64,000 nucleotides of DNA from Noviherbaspirillum massiliense JC206 (lineage in GTDB: Bacteria > Pseudomonadota > Gammaproteobacteria > Burkholderiales > Burkholderiaceae_D). Every line of letters begins with the position of its first letter. The stretch's first letter is position 1. Below the pieces are notes generated by a model. That model did no database searches and was not told the origin of the DNA. It saw only the letters and a list, made by a program, of their open reading frames with translations. Of the stretch, positions 37,671 through 44,500 are shown one piece after another. The DNA is taken from contig NZ_HE978634.1 in assembly GCF_000312045.1 (NCBI RefSeq), forward strand, positions 2,282,380-2,346,379. The letters run 5' to 3'. Made by a program: the position numbers and the translations under genes.

Positions 37671-38699
37671 ATGAGTTTCCAAGTAACTGTCCAGCCGAGC
37701 GGTCGGCAATTCACCTGCGAGGAAGGCGAGACCATTCTGACTGCCGCCATCCGTTCCGGCGTCGGCCTGCCCTACGGATGCAAGAACGGTGCTTGCGGTT
37801 CCTGCAAAGGCAAGCTGCTGGAAGGCAGTGTCACGCACGGCGTGCATCAGGAAAAGGCCCTGAGCGCGGCGGAAGAGGACAAGGGCCTGTCGCTGTTCTG
37901 CTGCGCGACGCCGCATTCGGATGTGGTGATCGAAGCGCGCGAAGTGCTCGGCGTTGGAGAGTTCCCGGTGAAGAAGCTGCCTACCCGTGTCGCGAAGATC
38001 GACCGGGTCGCCGATGATGTCGTGGTCGTTTCTCTGCAGCTGCCGGCCAACGAGCGCCTGCAATACCGCGCAGGACAATATCTCGAATTCATCCTGAGGG
38101 ATGGCCGGCGTCGCAGCTACAGCATGGCCAATGCCCCGCACATGGACGACCATATCACCCTGCACATCCGCCACATGCCCGGCGGCCTGTTCACCGATCA
38201 TGTCTTCGCCAACTTGAAAGAGCGCGACATCCTGCGCTTCGAGGGTCCGTTCGGCACATTCTTCCTGCGCGAAGACTCCGACAAGCCGATGGTGCTGCTG
38301 GCTTCCGGCACGGGCTTTGCCCCGATCAAGGCCATCGTCGAGCATGCCGCATCGACGAAATCCGAACAGCCAATGGTGCTGTACTGGGGCGGACGGCGTC
38401 CGAAGGATTTGTACATGCATGCACTGTGCGAGGAATGGACGCGCAGCCTGCCGAACTTCCGCTACGTGCCAGTGATCTCGGAGGCGCTGCCGGAAGACAA
38501 CTGGAGCGGGCGCACCGGCTTCGTGCACCGGGCGGTCATGGAAGATCTGCCCGACCTGTCCGGCTATCAGGTCTATGCCTGCGGCGCGCCGGTCATGGTA
38601 GATGCCGCCAAGCGTGACTTTACTGCGCAGTGCAAGCTTCCGGAGCAGGAATTTTATGCGGATGCCTTTACTTCGGAAGCGGATCTGGCAAAGACTTGA
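37671..38699 (+). CDS. 2Fe-2S ferredoxin-NAD(P)H oxidoreductase (CDP-6-deoxy-glucoseen reductase-like)
   Basis: The 342-residue flavoprotein has an N-terminal plant-type 2Fe-2S domain (CKNGACGSCKGKLLEG and a later FCCATP, residues about 37-85), a FAD domain with RRRSYSMANAP, and an NAD(P) domain with MVLLASGTGFAPIKAIV and VYACGAPVMVDAAKRDF. This is the AscD/E3-like layout often annotated as CDP-6-deoxy-delta-3,4-glucoseen reductase; in Burkholderiales such genes are usually isolated general reductases, so the sugar role is doubtful. The start ATG is at 37671, and the upstream open frame lies inside the divergent gene. Confidence 0.85.
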   Translation: MSFQVTVQPSGRQFTCEEGETILTAAIRSGVGLPYGCKNGACGSCKGKLLEGSVTHGVHQEKALSAAEEDKGLSLFCCATPHSDVVIEAREVLGVGEFPVKKLPTRVAKIDRVADDVVVVSLQLPANERLQYRAGQYLEFILRDGRRRSYSMANAPHMDDHITLHIRHMPGGLFTDHVFANLKERDILRFEGPFGTFFLREDSDKPMVLLASGTGFAPIKAIVEHAASTKSEQPMVLYWGGRRPKDLYMHALCEEWTRSLPNFRYVPVISEALPEDNWSGRTGFVHRAVMEDLPDLSGYQVYACGAPVMVDAAKRDFTAQCKLPEQEFYADAFTSEADLAKT

Positions 38700-38731
38700 C
38701 CTGATATGACAGGCAGCGTTGATAAAACCTT

Positions 38732-38760
38732 TTGACGCACTGCGCAAAAAATCATAATAT
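38732..38760 (+). promoter_or_regulatory. Promoter of the arginine leader and argD-like gene
   Basis: TTGACG (38732-38737) is followed after 17 bp by TAATAT (38755-38760); an alternative -10, CATAAT, sits at 38753-38758. The predicted transcript start is 38765-38768, at or just before the ATG at 38768, so the leader ORF would be leaderless. Confidence 0.65.
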
Positions 38761-38767
38761 TGTTTGC

Positions 38768-38839
38768 ATGAATACGACAGCTATCAGACTCTTGCGACGC
38801 CGCACTCCGCTGCCCCAGCCTGCGGAGCCCTGCTTGTAA
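38768..38839 (+). CDS. Candidate Arg-rich leader peptide (23 residues)
   Basis: This 24-codon frame starts [14 protein letters not shown] and ends PAEPCL. Arg occurs at residue 7 and in a run at residues 10-12 (codons AGA, CGA, CGC, CGC). There is no room for a Shine-Dalgarno site between the predicted transcript start and the ATG. A hairpin (CTCCGC at 38805-38810 with GCGGAG at 38822-38827) lies in the second half of the ORF, and a strong terminator follows 16 bp after the stop. The next gene is an acetylornithine aminotransferase homolog of arginine synthesis. I infer a leader peptide for arginine attenuation; translation is untested. Confidence 0.6.
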   Translation: MNTTAIRLLRRRTPLPQPAEPCL

Positions 38840-38855
38840 GCGTCAGCTGATCATC

Positions 38856-38888
38856 AAGCCACAGGCCCGCCCTGTGGCTTTTTTTTTA
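38856..38888 (+). terminator. Terminator/attenuator before argD-like gene
   Basis: A perfect 10-bp stem, AAGCCACAGG (38856-38865) with CCTGTGGCTT (38871-38880), has a CCCGC loop and ends in nine T. It lies 52 bp before the argD-like start codon. An alternative pairing uses CCTGCTTG (38829-38836) against CAAG (38855-38858) and CAGG (38862-38865), which would block the terminator. Confidence 0.85.
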
Positions 38889-38939
38889 ATCGCCCTTCGC
38901 GGACATCATTCATCAACCGCCCTTGCCAGGAGTTTCGAC

Positions 38940-40142
38940 ATGGAATTCAGCCAGTACGACACCAATGCCCTCATGCGCATCACCAATCGCCCGCCGCTCG
39001 TCTTTGTTGAAGGACGCGGAATGTGGCTGACTGATCATGCCGGCAAGCGCTACCTGGATTATCTGCAAGGATGGGCGGTGAACTGCCTCGGCCATTCGCC
39101 GCAATGCATCGTGGATGCGTTGACCGCACAGGCCGGCAAGCTGATCAATCCTTCCCCCGCCTTCTATAACGCGCCTTCCATCGAACTGGCTTCGCTGCTG
39201 ACGAAGAATTCCTGCTTCGACCGGGTTTTCTTTGCCAACAGCGGCGCCGAGGCGAACGAGGGCGCGATCAAGCTGGCGCGCAAATGGGGCAAGGTCAACA
39301 AGAACCAGGCCGGAGCGGATCGGTACGAGATCATCACCTTCAACCACGGCTTCCACGGTCGCACCATCGCCACCATGTCCGCCAGCGGCAAGGCCGGCTG
39401 GGACAGCATGTTCGCGCCGCAGGTGCCGGGCTTCCCGAAGGCCGAGCTGAATGATCTTGCCAGCGTCGAAAGGCTGATCACCGACAAGACCGTCGCCGTG
39501 ATGCTCGAGCCGGTGCAGGGCGAAAGTGGCGTGCTGCCGGCAACTCGCGAGTTCATGCAGGGCTTGCGCGAACTTACCAGGAAGCGCGGCCTGCTGCTGA
39601 TCGTCGACGAGGTGCAGGCCGGAATGGGCCGCACGGGTACCCTGTTCGCCTACCAGTTGTCGGACATCGAGCCGGATATCATGACGCTCGGGAAAGGCAT
39701 CGGTGGCGGCGTGCCGTTGGCTGCCCTGCTCTGCCGTGAAGAGGTCGCGGTATTCGAAGCGGGCGAACAAGGCGGCACCTACAACGGCAACCCGGTGATG
39801 ACGGCAGTGGGTGTTGCAGTCATCAAGGAACTGCTGAAACCGGGATTCCTGCAATCGGTGAAGGACAAAGGCGCCTACATGCGCGGCGAACTGCTCAAGC
39901 TGTGCGCCAAGCATGGCCTCGAAACCGAACGCGGCGAAGGCTTGCTGCGCGCCCTGAAGCTGGGCAAGGATATCGGTCCGCAAATCGTGGATGCGGCACG
40001 CGACATGAACCCGGTCGGCCTGCTGCTCAATTCGCCGCGCCCGGACCTGCTGCGCTTCATGCCGGCCCTGAATGTGACGACCGAGGAAATCGATCAGATG
40101 ATTTCCATGCTCTCGGACATACTGAAAAAGCTGGGAAATTAA
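38940..40142 (+). CDS. argD: Acetylornithine/aspartate aminotransferase family protein (ArgD-like)
   Basis: The 400-residue class III PLP aminotransferase starts [19 protein letters not shown]. Motifs are [52 protein letters not shown] and the PLP lysine in [17 protein letters not shown]. The sequence follows the Burkholderiales proteins annotated as acetylornithine transaminase; other class III transaminase substrates remain possible. AGGAG lies 8 nt before the ATG at 38940, which settles the start over an upstream ATG at 38874. The leader peptide and terminator upstream suggest control by arginine. Confidence 0.82.
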   Translation: MEFSQYDTNALMRITNRPPLVFVEGRGMWLTDHAGKRYLDYLQGWAVNCLGHSPQCIVDALTAQAGKLINPSPAFYNAPSIELASLLTKNSCFDRVFFANSGAEANEGAIKLARKWGKVNKNQAGADRYEIITFNHGFHGRTIATMSASGKAGWDSMFAPQVPGFPKAELNDLASVERLITDKTVAVMLEPVQGESGVLPATREFMQGLRELTRKRGLLLIVDEVQAGMGRTGTLFAYQLSDIEPDIMTLGKGIGGGVPLAALLCREEVAVFEAGEQGGTYNGNPVMTAVGVAVIKELLKPGFLQSVKDKGAYMRGELLKLCAKHGLETERGEGLLRALKLGKDIGPQIVDAARDMNPVGLLLNSPRPDLLRFMPALNVTTEEIDQMISMLSDILKKLGN

Positions 40143-40159
40143 TACAATCCCGCCAATGA

Positions 40160-40196
40160 AAAAGGGGCGACGCCCTTAAGCGTCGCCCCTTTTTTA
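40160..40196. terminator. Bidirectional terminator between argD-like gene and PDH operon
   Basis: GGGGCGACGC and GCGTCGCCCC form a perfect 10-bp stem around CCTTAA, flanked by an A-run and a T-run. It serves both the argD-like gene and the leftward lpdA gene. Confidence 0.92.
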
Positions 40197-40207
40197 TGCT
40201 GCCCGAA

Positions 40208-41983
40208 TTATTTCTTGCGCGCCGGCGGAAGATCCGTGCAGACGCCTTCAAACACTTCGGCCGCCATGCCCACCGATTCGCCAAGCGTCGGATGCGGATG
40301 GATGGTTCTGCCGATATCAACTGCATCGGCACCCATCTCGATCGCCAGCGCGATTTCGCTGATCAGGTTGCCGGCATCGGTACCGACGATACCGCCACCT
40401 ACAATGCGGTGCGTCTCGGCATCGAACAGGAGCTTGGTGAAGCCTTCCTCGCGGCCATTGGCCACCGCGCGTCCGCTTGCTGCCCAAGGGAACAGGCCTT
40501 TTTCCACCTTGATGCCCTTGGCTTTCGCCTCGTCTTCCGTGATGCCGGCCCAGGCTACTTCGGGATCGGTATAGGCGACGGACGGAATGACGCTCGCATC
40601 GAAGTGCGACTTCTGTCCCGCCGCGGCTTCCGCCGCGACATGTCCTTCGTGCACCGCCTTGTGCGCCAGCATGGGCTGGCCGACGATGTCGCCGATGGCA
40701 AAGATGTGGGGGACATTGGTGCGCATCTGCGAATCGACATTGATGAAGCCGCGATCGGTTACCGCAACACCCGCCTTGTCAGCGCCAATCTTCTTGCCGT
40801 TGGGGCTGCGCCCCACTGCCACCAGCACCATATCGTAAAGCTGCGGTTCGGGAGCCGTGCCGCCGGGCTCGGCGCTTTCGAAAGTCACCTTGACGCCTTC
40901 CTTCAGTGCCTCGACCCCGACCGTCTTGGTCTTGGTCATGATCCTGTCGAAACGCTTCTCGTTGACCTTCTGCCAGACCCTGACCAGATCGCGGTCGGCG
41001 CCCTGCATCAATCCATCCAGCATTTCGACCACATCGATGCGTGCGCCCAGCGTCGAATACACCGTCGCCATTTCCAGGCCGATGATGCCGCCCCCGATCA
41101 CCAGCATGCGCTTCGGAATGAACCGCAATTCGAGCGCGCCGGTGGAATCGACGATGCGCGGATCTTCCGGAACGAAAGGCAGCTTCACCGCTGCCGAACC
41201 GGCCGCAATGATCGCCTGCTTGAAGCGCACGGTCTTCTTGTTGCCGTCGGCTGCGGCGACTTCCATGTGGTTGGGGCTCAGGAACTGTCCCACGCCCTGT
41301 ATCACGTTCACCTTGCGCGCCTTCGCCATGCCGGACAAGCCGCCCGTCATCTTGCCGACCACCTTTTCTTTCCAGCCACGCAGCTTGTCGATGTCGACTT
41401 CCGGCTTGCCGAAACTGATGCCATGGGCCGCCATCGCTGCCGTCTCATCGATCACGGCAGCCACGTGCAGCAGCGCCTTGGAAGGAATGCAGCCGACATT
41501 CAGGCAGACACCACCCAGTGTCGCGTAGCGCTCGACGAGCACGGTTGACATGCCTAGGTCGGCCGCGCGGAATGCCGCAGAATAACCGCCCGGTCCCGCG
41601 CCCAGCACCAGCATGTCACACTCGACGTCGCTGCCGCCGCCATAGCTTGCGGCAGCCGGTGCAACGGCGGGAGCCGCAGGCGCAGGAGAAGCCTTGGGTG
41701 CAGCGGCCGGCGCGGGCGCTGCGGGAGCGCTCGCTGCGGCGTCTTCCGATGTTTCCAGCGACAGGAGCACGGAGCCTTCCGATACCTTGTCGCCCACCTT
41801 GATTTTCAATTCCTTGACCACGCCCGCATGGCTGGAAGGAATCTCCATGCTGGCCTTGTCGGACTCCACCGTAATCAGCGACTGGTCGACTTTGACCGTG
41901 TCGCCCGGCTTGACCAGCAACTCGATGACTTCCACATCCTTGAAGTCGCCGATGTCCGGGACTTTGACTTCTGTTAAGCTCAT
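40208..41983 (-). CDS. lpdA: Dihydrolipoyl dehydrogenase (E3) with N-terminal lipoyl domain
   Basis: The 591-residue E3 subunit of pyruvate dehydrogenase reoxidises the dihydrolipoyl arm. Residues 1-80 are a complete lipoyl domain (lipoyl Lys43 in ESDKASM), followed by an Ala/Pro linker (about 82-113) and the flavoprotein: FAD motif [14 protein letters not shown] (127-140), redox disulfide [13 protein letters not shown] (Cys160 and Cys165), NAD motif [12 protein letters not shown], and the C-terminal His-Glu region [12 protein letters not shown]3 enzymes with a lipoyl domain are known from Neisseria, Ralstonia and others. The start at 41983 has GGAG 8 nt upstream. It is the last gene of the PDH operon, 44 bp after the proteasome homolog. 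Confidence 0.95.
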   Translation of the reverse strand: MSLTEVKVPDIGDFKDVEVIELLVKPGDTVKVDQSLITVESDKASMEIPSSHAGVVKELKIKVGDKVSEGSVLLSLETSEDAAASAPAAPAPAAAPKASPAPAAPAVAPAAASYGGGSDVECDMLVLGAGPGGYSAAFRAADLGMSTVLVERYATLGGVCLNVGCIPSKALLHVAAVIDETAAMAAHGISFGKPEVDIDKLRGWKEKVVGKMTGGLSGMAKARKVNVIQGVGQFLSPNHMEVAAADGNKKTVRFKQAIIAAGSAAVKLPFVPEDPRIVDSTGALELRFIPKRMLVIGGGIIGLEMATVYSTLGARIDVVEMLDGLMQGADRDLVRVWQKVNEKRFDRIMTKTKTVGVEALKEGVKVTFESAEPGGTAPEPQLYDMVLVAVGRSPNGKKIGADKAGVAVTDRGFINVDSQMRTNVPHIFAIGDIVGQPMLAHKAVHEGHVAAEAAAGQKSHFDASVIPSVAYTDPEVAWAGITEDEAKAKGIKVEKGLFPWAASGRAVANGREEGFTKLLFDAETHRIVGGGIVGTDAGNLISEIALAIEMGADAVDIGRTIHPHPTLGESVGMAAEVFEGVCTDLPPARKK

Positions 41984-42000
41984 AGCTTTAGCTCCGTTCT
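41784..42000. repeat. Lipoyl-domain DNA repeat, copy in lpdA
   Basis: About 215 bp are nearly identical to 44159-44374 and, for the coding part, to 43826-44017. The shared part includes the lipoyl-domain codons and, for the first two copies, the start region and ribosome site AGCTCATAGCTTTAGCTCC (plus-strand reading). Confidence 0.8.
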
Positions 42001-42027
42001 CCCCTTTCCCTTCACGGGAATGGTTAT

Positions 42028-42594
42028 TCACTTCATTGGGAAACTGTAAATCCGGAACGGCCCCGACGAACTCTTGTCGAATTCCGCTCCGGCCCGTACG
42101 CCGATTTCCGCCACATCTCGCGCGCTTTCTGCGCGTTCATATACGGCATACATGGCGCCAAGCGCGAAATTGCGGCCGCTGCCGATACCCCAGAAACGAT
42201 CGAAACTGAATACCTCGCGATAGGAATACACGCCGAAAATTCCATAGGGGTTGGCGATCAGGGAAGTGATCTGCGAAGACTCATAGGGATCGTCTTCGTC
42301 TTCCTTCGTATTCAGGAAATATTTTTCCTTGAGGATTTCGTGCACTTTCGAGTAAGTCTCGAAGACTTCCTCGCGGTTGCGCAGCTTGCACTCTTCGCCC
42401 ATCTCGGTAAGCAGCTTGCGCATGACCGGAAAATGGGCGGCGGTGCCGGCCAGCGTGATGTACGACTCACCGACCTGGAAGATCTTCTCGTTGACTTCGT
42501 AGGCATGCGACAGGCGGGTGTCGCCGAAGGTGACCAGGGAATCGGACGCTATAGCGACCTCGTAGTTCTTCTTGACGACAACACAGGTAGTCAT
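42028..42594 (-). CDS. Betaproteobacterial proteasome homolog (BPH), Ntn hydrolase
   Basis: The 188-residue protein begins [19 protein letters not shown] and has the proteasome beta-subunit fold. Numbering from the Thr after Met, the catalytic set is Thr1, Asp17 and Lys36 (the Lys33 position of HslV/proteasome, in EVNEKIFQV). [15 protein letters not shown] near residue 140 matches the proteasome-family glycine motif. The known BPH family forms self-compartmentalising double rings in betaproteobacteria; no dedicated ATPase is known to me. It sits between aceF and lpdA on the same strand, with GGAG 8 nt before the start. Databases sometimes label such proteins incorrectly as transporters. Confidence 0.8.
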   Translation of the reverse strand: MTTCVVVKKNYEVAIASDSLVTFGDTRLSHAYEVNEKIFQVGESYITLAGTAAHFPVMRKLLTEMGEECKLRNREEVFETYSKVHEILKEKYFLNTKEDEDDPYESSQITSLIANPYGIFGVYSYREVFSFDRFWGIGSGRNFALGAMYAVYERAESARDVAEIGVRAGAEFDKSSSGPFRIYSFPMK

Positions 42595-42702
42595 TGCGAA
42601 TCTCCGTGGACTAAGCTGGGAAGCGGCGATGCCCGCAGCATGACTTCATCGTCCTGCACGGCATCGCCTGCGCCTGTTGTCCGATCCTCTGGCCGCCAGG
42701 CT

Positions 42703-44358
42703 TCACAGCAGGGACTTGCGCATGTCGCCCAGCACTTCGGCCAGATAAGCGGCGAAGCGCGCACCCATCGCGCCATCGATCACCCGATGGTCGTACGACA
42801 GGGACAAGGGCAGCATCAGGCGCGGCGCAAACTGCTTGCCATCCCAGACCGGCTTGATGGACGACTTGGACAAGCCGAGGATCGCCACTTCCGGTGCATT
42901 GATGATCGGGGTAAAGGCGGTGCCGCCGATGCCGCCGAGCGAGGAAATCGTGAAGCTTGCGCCCTGCATGTCGGCCGGCTTCAGCTTGCCCTCGCGTGCC
43001 TGAGAGGAGAGCTCGCTCATTTCCTTCGCGATCTGCGCGATGCCCTTCTTGTCGGCGTCCTTGATCACCGGCACCACCAGGCCTTGCGGCGTATCGGCGG
43101 CAAAACCGATGTGGTAATACTGCTTGAGGATCAGGTTCTCGCCCTTTTCATCGAGCGAGGCGTTAAACGCCGGGAATTTCTTCAGCGCGACGACACTGGC
43201 CTTGATCACGAAGGCGAGCATGGTCAGCTTGACGCCGGATTTTGCCAGTGCCTCGTTGGATTCCTTGCGGAAGGTTTCCAGGTCGGTCACATCAGCTTCG
43301 TCGAACTGCGTCACATGCGGAATCATGACCCAGTTGCGGTGCAGATTCGGTCCGCTGATCTTCTTGATGCGCGAGAGCGGCTGCAGTTCGGTCGGCCCGA
43401 ACTTGGAGAAATCGAGCGACGGCCAGGGCAAGAGATCGAGCCCGCCACCGCCTCCCCGGGTTCCGCCTGCTGCCGCCGGAGCACCCGTGGCGCCCGACAT
43501 TACGGCCTTCACGAAACTCTGGACATCCTGATGCAGGATGCGACCTTTCGGACCGCTGCCTTTCACGCGGACGAGATCCACGCCCAGCTCGCGTGCAAGC
43601 TTGCGGACAGAAGGCGACGCATGAGGCTTGCTGCCTTGCGGTTCCACCGGCTCCAGCGCGGCAGTCGGGGACACCCTGGCAGGTGCTGCAGCCGGCGCGG
43701 CTGGAGCTGCGGCTGGCGCAGCGGCCGGAGTTTGGGCTGCCGGCGCCGGTGCGGCGGGTGCAGCTGCCGGTGCCGCGCTTTCCGCGCCTGCCGACGCAAG
43801 TGTCAGCAGCAAGGATCCTTCGGAAACCTTGTCACCTACCTTGATTTTCAATTCCTTGACCACGCCTGCATGGCTGGACGGAATCTCCATGCTGGCCTTG
43901 TCGGACTCTACCGTGACCAGCGACTGGTCGACCTTGACCGTGTCGCCCGGCTTGACCATGACTTCGATGACTTCCACCTCTTTGAAGTCGCCGATGTCCG
44001 GCACCTTGACTTCCACAGTAGAAGCCGTTGCAGCGGCAGGTGCTGCCTGCGGTGCAGCAGCGGCTGCCGGTGCAGCTGGCTTGGCGGCGGCCGGTTCATG
44101 CACGACGGGAGCGGCAGCGCCTTCGTCTTCCACGAGCAACAGCAAGGAACCTTCACCGACCTTGTCGCCCACCTTGATTTTCAATTCCTTGACTATGCCC
44201 GCATGGCTGGAAGGAATTTCCATGCTGGCCTTGTCGGATTCCACCGTGACCAGTGACTGATCAACCTTGATCCGGTCCCCCGGCTTGACCATGACTTCGA
44301 TGACTTCCACTTCCTTGAAATCGCCGATATCCGGGACTTTGACTTCCGTTAAGCTCAT
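42703..44358 (-). CDS. aceF: Pyruvate dehydrogenase E2, dihydrolipoyllysine acetyltransferase
   Basis: The 551-residue E2 core subunit has two lipoyl domains (Lys43 and Lys154, each in [15 protein letters not shown]), Ala/Pro-rich linkers, a peripheral subunit-binding domain (SPSVRKLARELGVDL..GPKGRILHQDV, about residues 245-285) and the catalytic domain ending LSYDHRVIDGAMGARF (active-site His near residue 524). It transfers the acetyl group from E1 to CoA. The start at 44358 carries the same ribosome-site region as lpdA. A 142-bp gap with a large inverted repeat separates it from aceE. Confidence 0.96.
   Translation of the reverse strand: MSLTEVKVPDIGDFKEVEVIEVMVKPGDRIKVDQSLVTVESDKASMEIPSSHAGIVKELKIKVGDKVGEGSLLLLVEDEGAAAPVVHEPAAAKPAAPAAAAAPQAAPAAATASTVEVKVPDIGDFKEVEVIEVMVKPGDTVKVDQSLVTVESDKASMEIPSSHAGVVKELKIKVGDKVSEGSLLLTLASAGAESAAPAAAPAAPAPAAQTPAAAPAAAPAAPAAAPARVSPTAALEPVEPQGSKPHASPSVRKLARELGVDLVRVKGSGPKGRILHQDVQSFVKAVMSGATGAPAAAGGTRGGGGGLDLLPWPSLDFSKFGPTELQPLSRIKKISGPNLHRNWVMIPHVTQFDEADVTDLETFRKESNEALAKSGVKLTMLAFVIKASVVALKKFPAFNASLDEKGENLILKQYYHIGFAADTPQGLVVPVIKDADKKGIAQIAKEMSELSSQAREGKLKPADMQGASFTISSLGGIGGTAFTPIINAPEVAILGLSKSSIKPVWDGKQFAPRLMLPLSLSYDHRVIDGAMGARFAAYLAEVLGDMRKSLL
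43826..44017. repeat. Lipoyl-domain DNA repeat, inner copy in aceF
   Basis: This copy encodes the second lipoyl domain of E2. Long runs are shared with the lpdA copy, for example the plus-strand block TTGATTTTCAATTCCTTGAC and the block around ATCTCCATGCTGGCCTTGTC. Confidence 0.8.
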
Positions 44359-44374
44359 AGCTTTAGCTCCGTTC
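44159..44374. repeat. Lipoyl-domain DNA repeat, outer copy in aceF with 5' flank
   Basis: This copy encodes the first lipoyl domain of E2 and the start/ribosome-site region. The upstream flank matches that of lpdA (41978-42000), which indicates a duplication of the gene head rather than convergent evolution. Confidence 0.8.
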
Positions 44375-44375
44375 A

Positions 44376-44476
44376 TTCCCTTCCCTCTCCCGGGAGGACG
44401 AGCCAGGAATGGGGGTCCGGGTCGTGCCCGAGGCCCCCATCGTCATTCCTGGCCCTTCGCCTGAGAGAGAAGGGAA
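44376..44476. repeat. Nested 101-bp inverted repeat between aceE and aceF
   Basis: Three nested stems are visible. The outer arms are 44376-44389 and 44463-44476 (13 of 14 pairs). The middle arms are CCAGGAAT (44403-44410) and ATTCCTGG (44445-44452), perfect. The inner arms are GGGGG-T-CC-GGG (44411-44421) and CCC-GA-GG-CCCCC (44427-44438). It is not followed by a T-run, so it is not a standard terminator. It may be a REP-like element or an mRNA-stability structure. Confidence 0.7.
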
Positions 44477-44500
44477 ATTGTTAGTCTTGTTTATCGAGAG

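Noticed and set aside
37659-38747. N-terminal extension of the epimerase frame
   Set aside because: It lies antisense to the ferredoxin reductase, whose cluster and FAD motifs are clear.
38858-38888. Simple terminator of the ferredoxin reductase gene
   Set aside because: This is possible as an extra role, but a good promoter and a leader ORF lie between that gene and the hairpin, so an attenuator explains more of the sequence.
38874-38939. Earlier start for the argD-like gene
   Set aside because: This start lies within the terminator and T-run and lacks a ribosome site, while AGGAG precedes 38940.
42340-44256. 638-residue plus-strand open frame
   Set aside because: It is antisense to aceF and the proteasome homolog, and its repeats only mirror the lipoyl-domain repeats.
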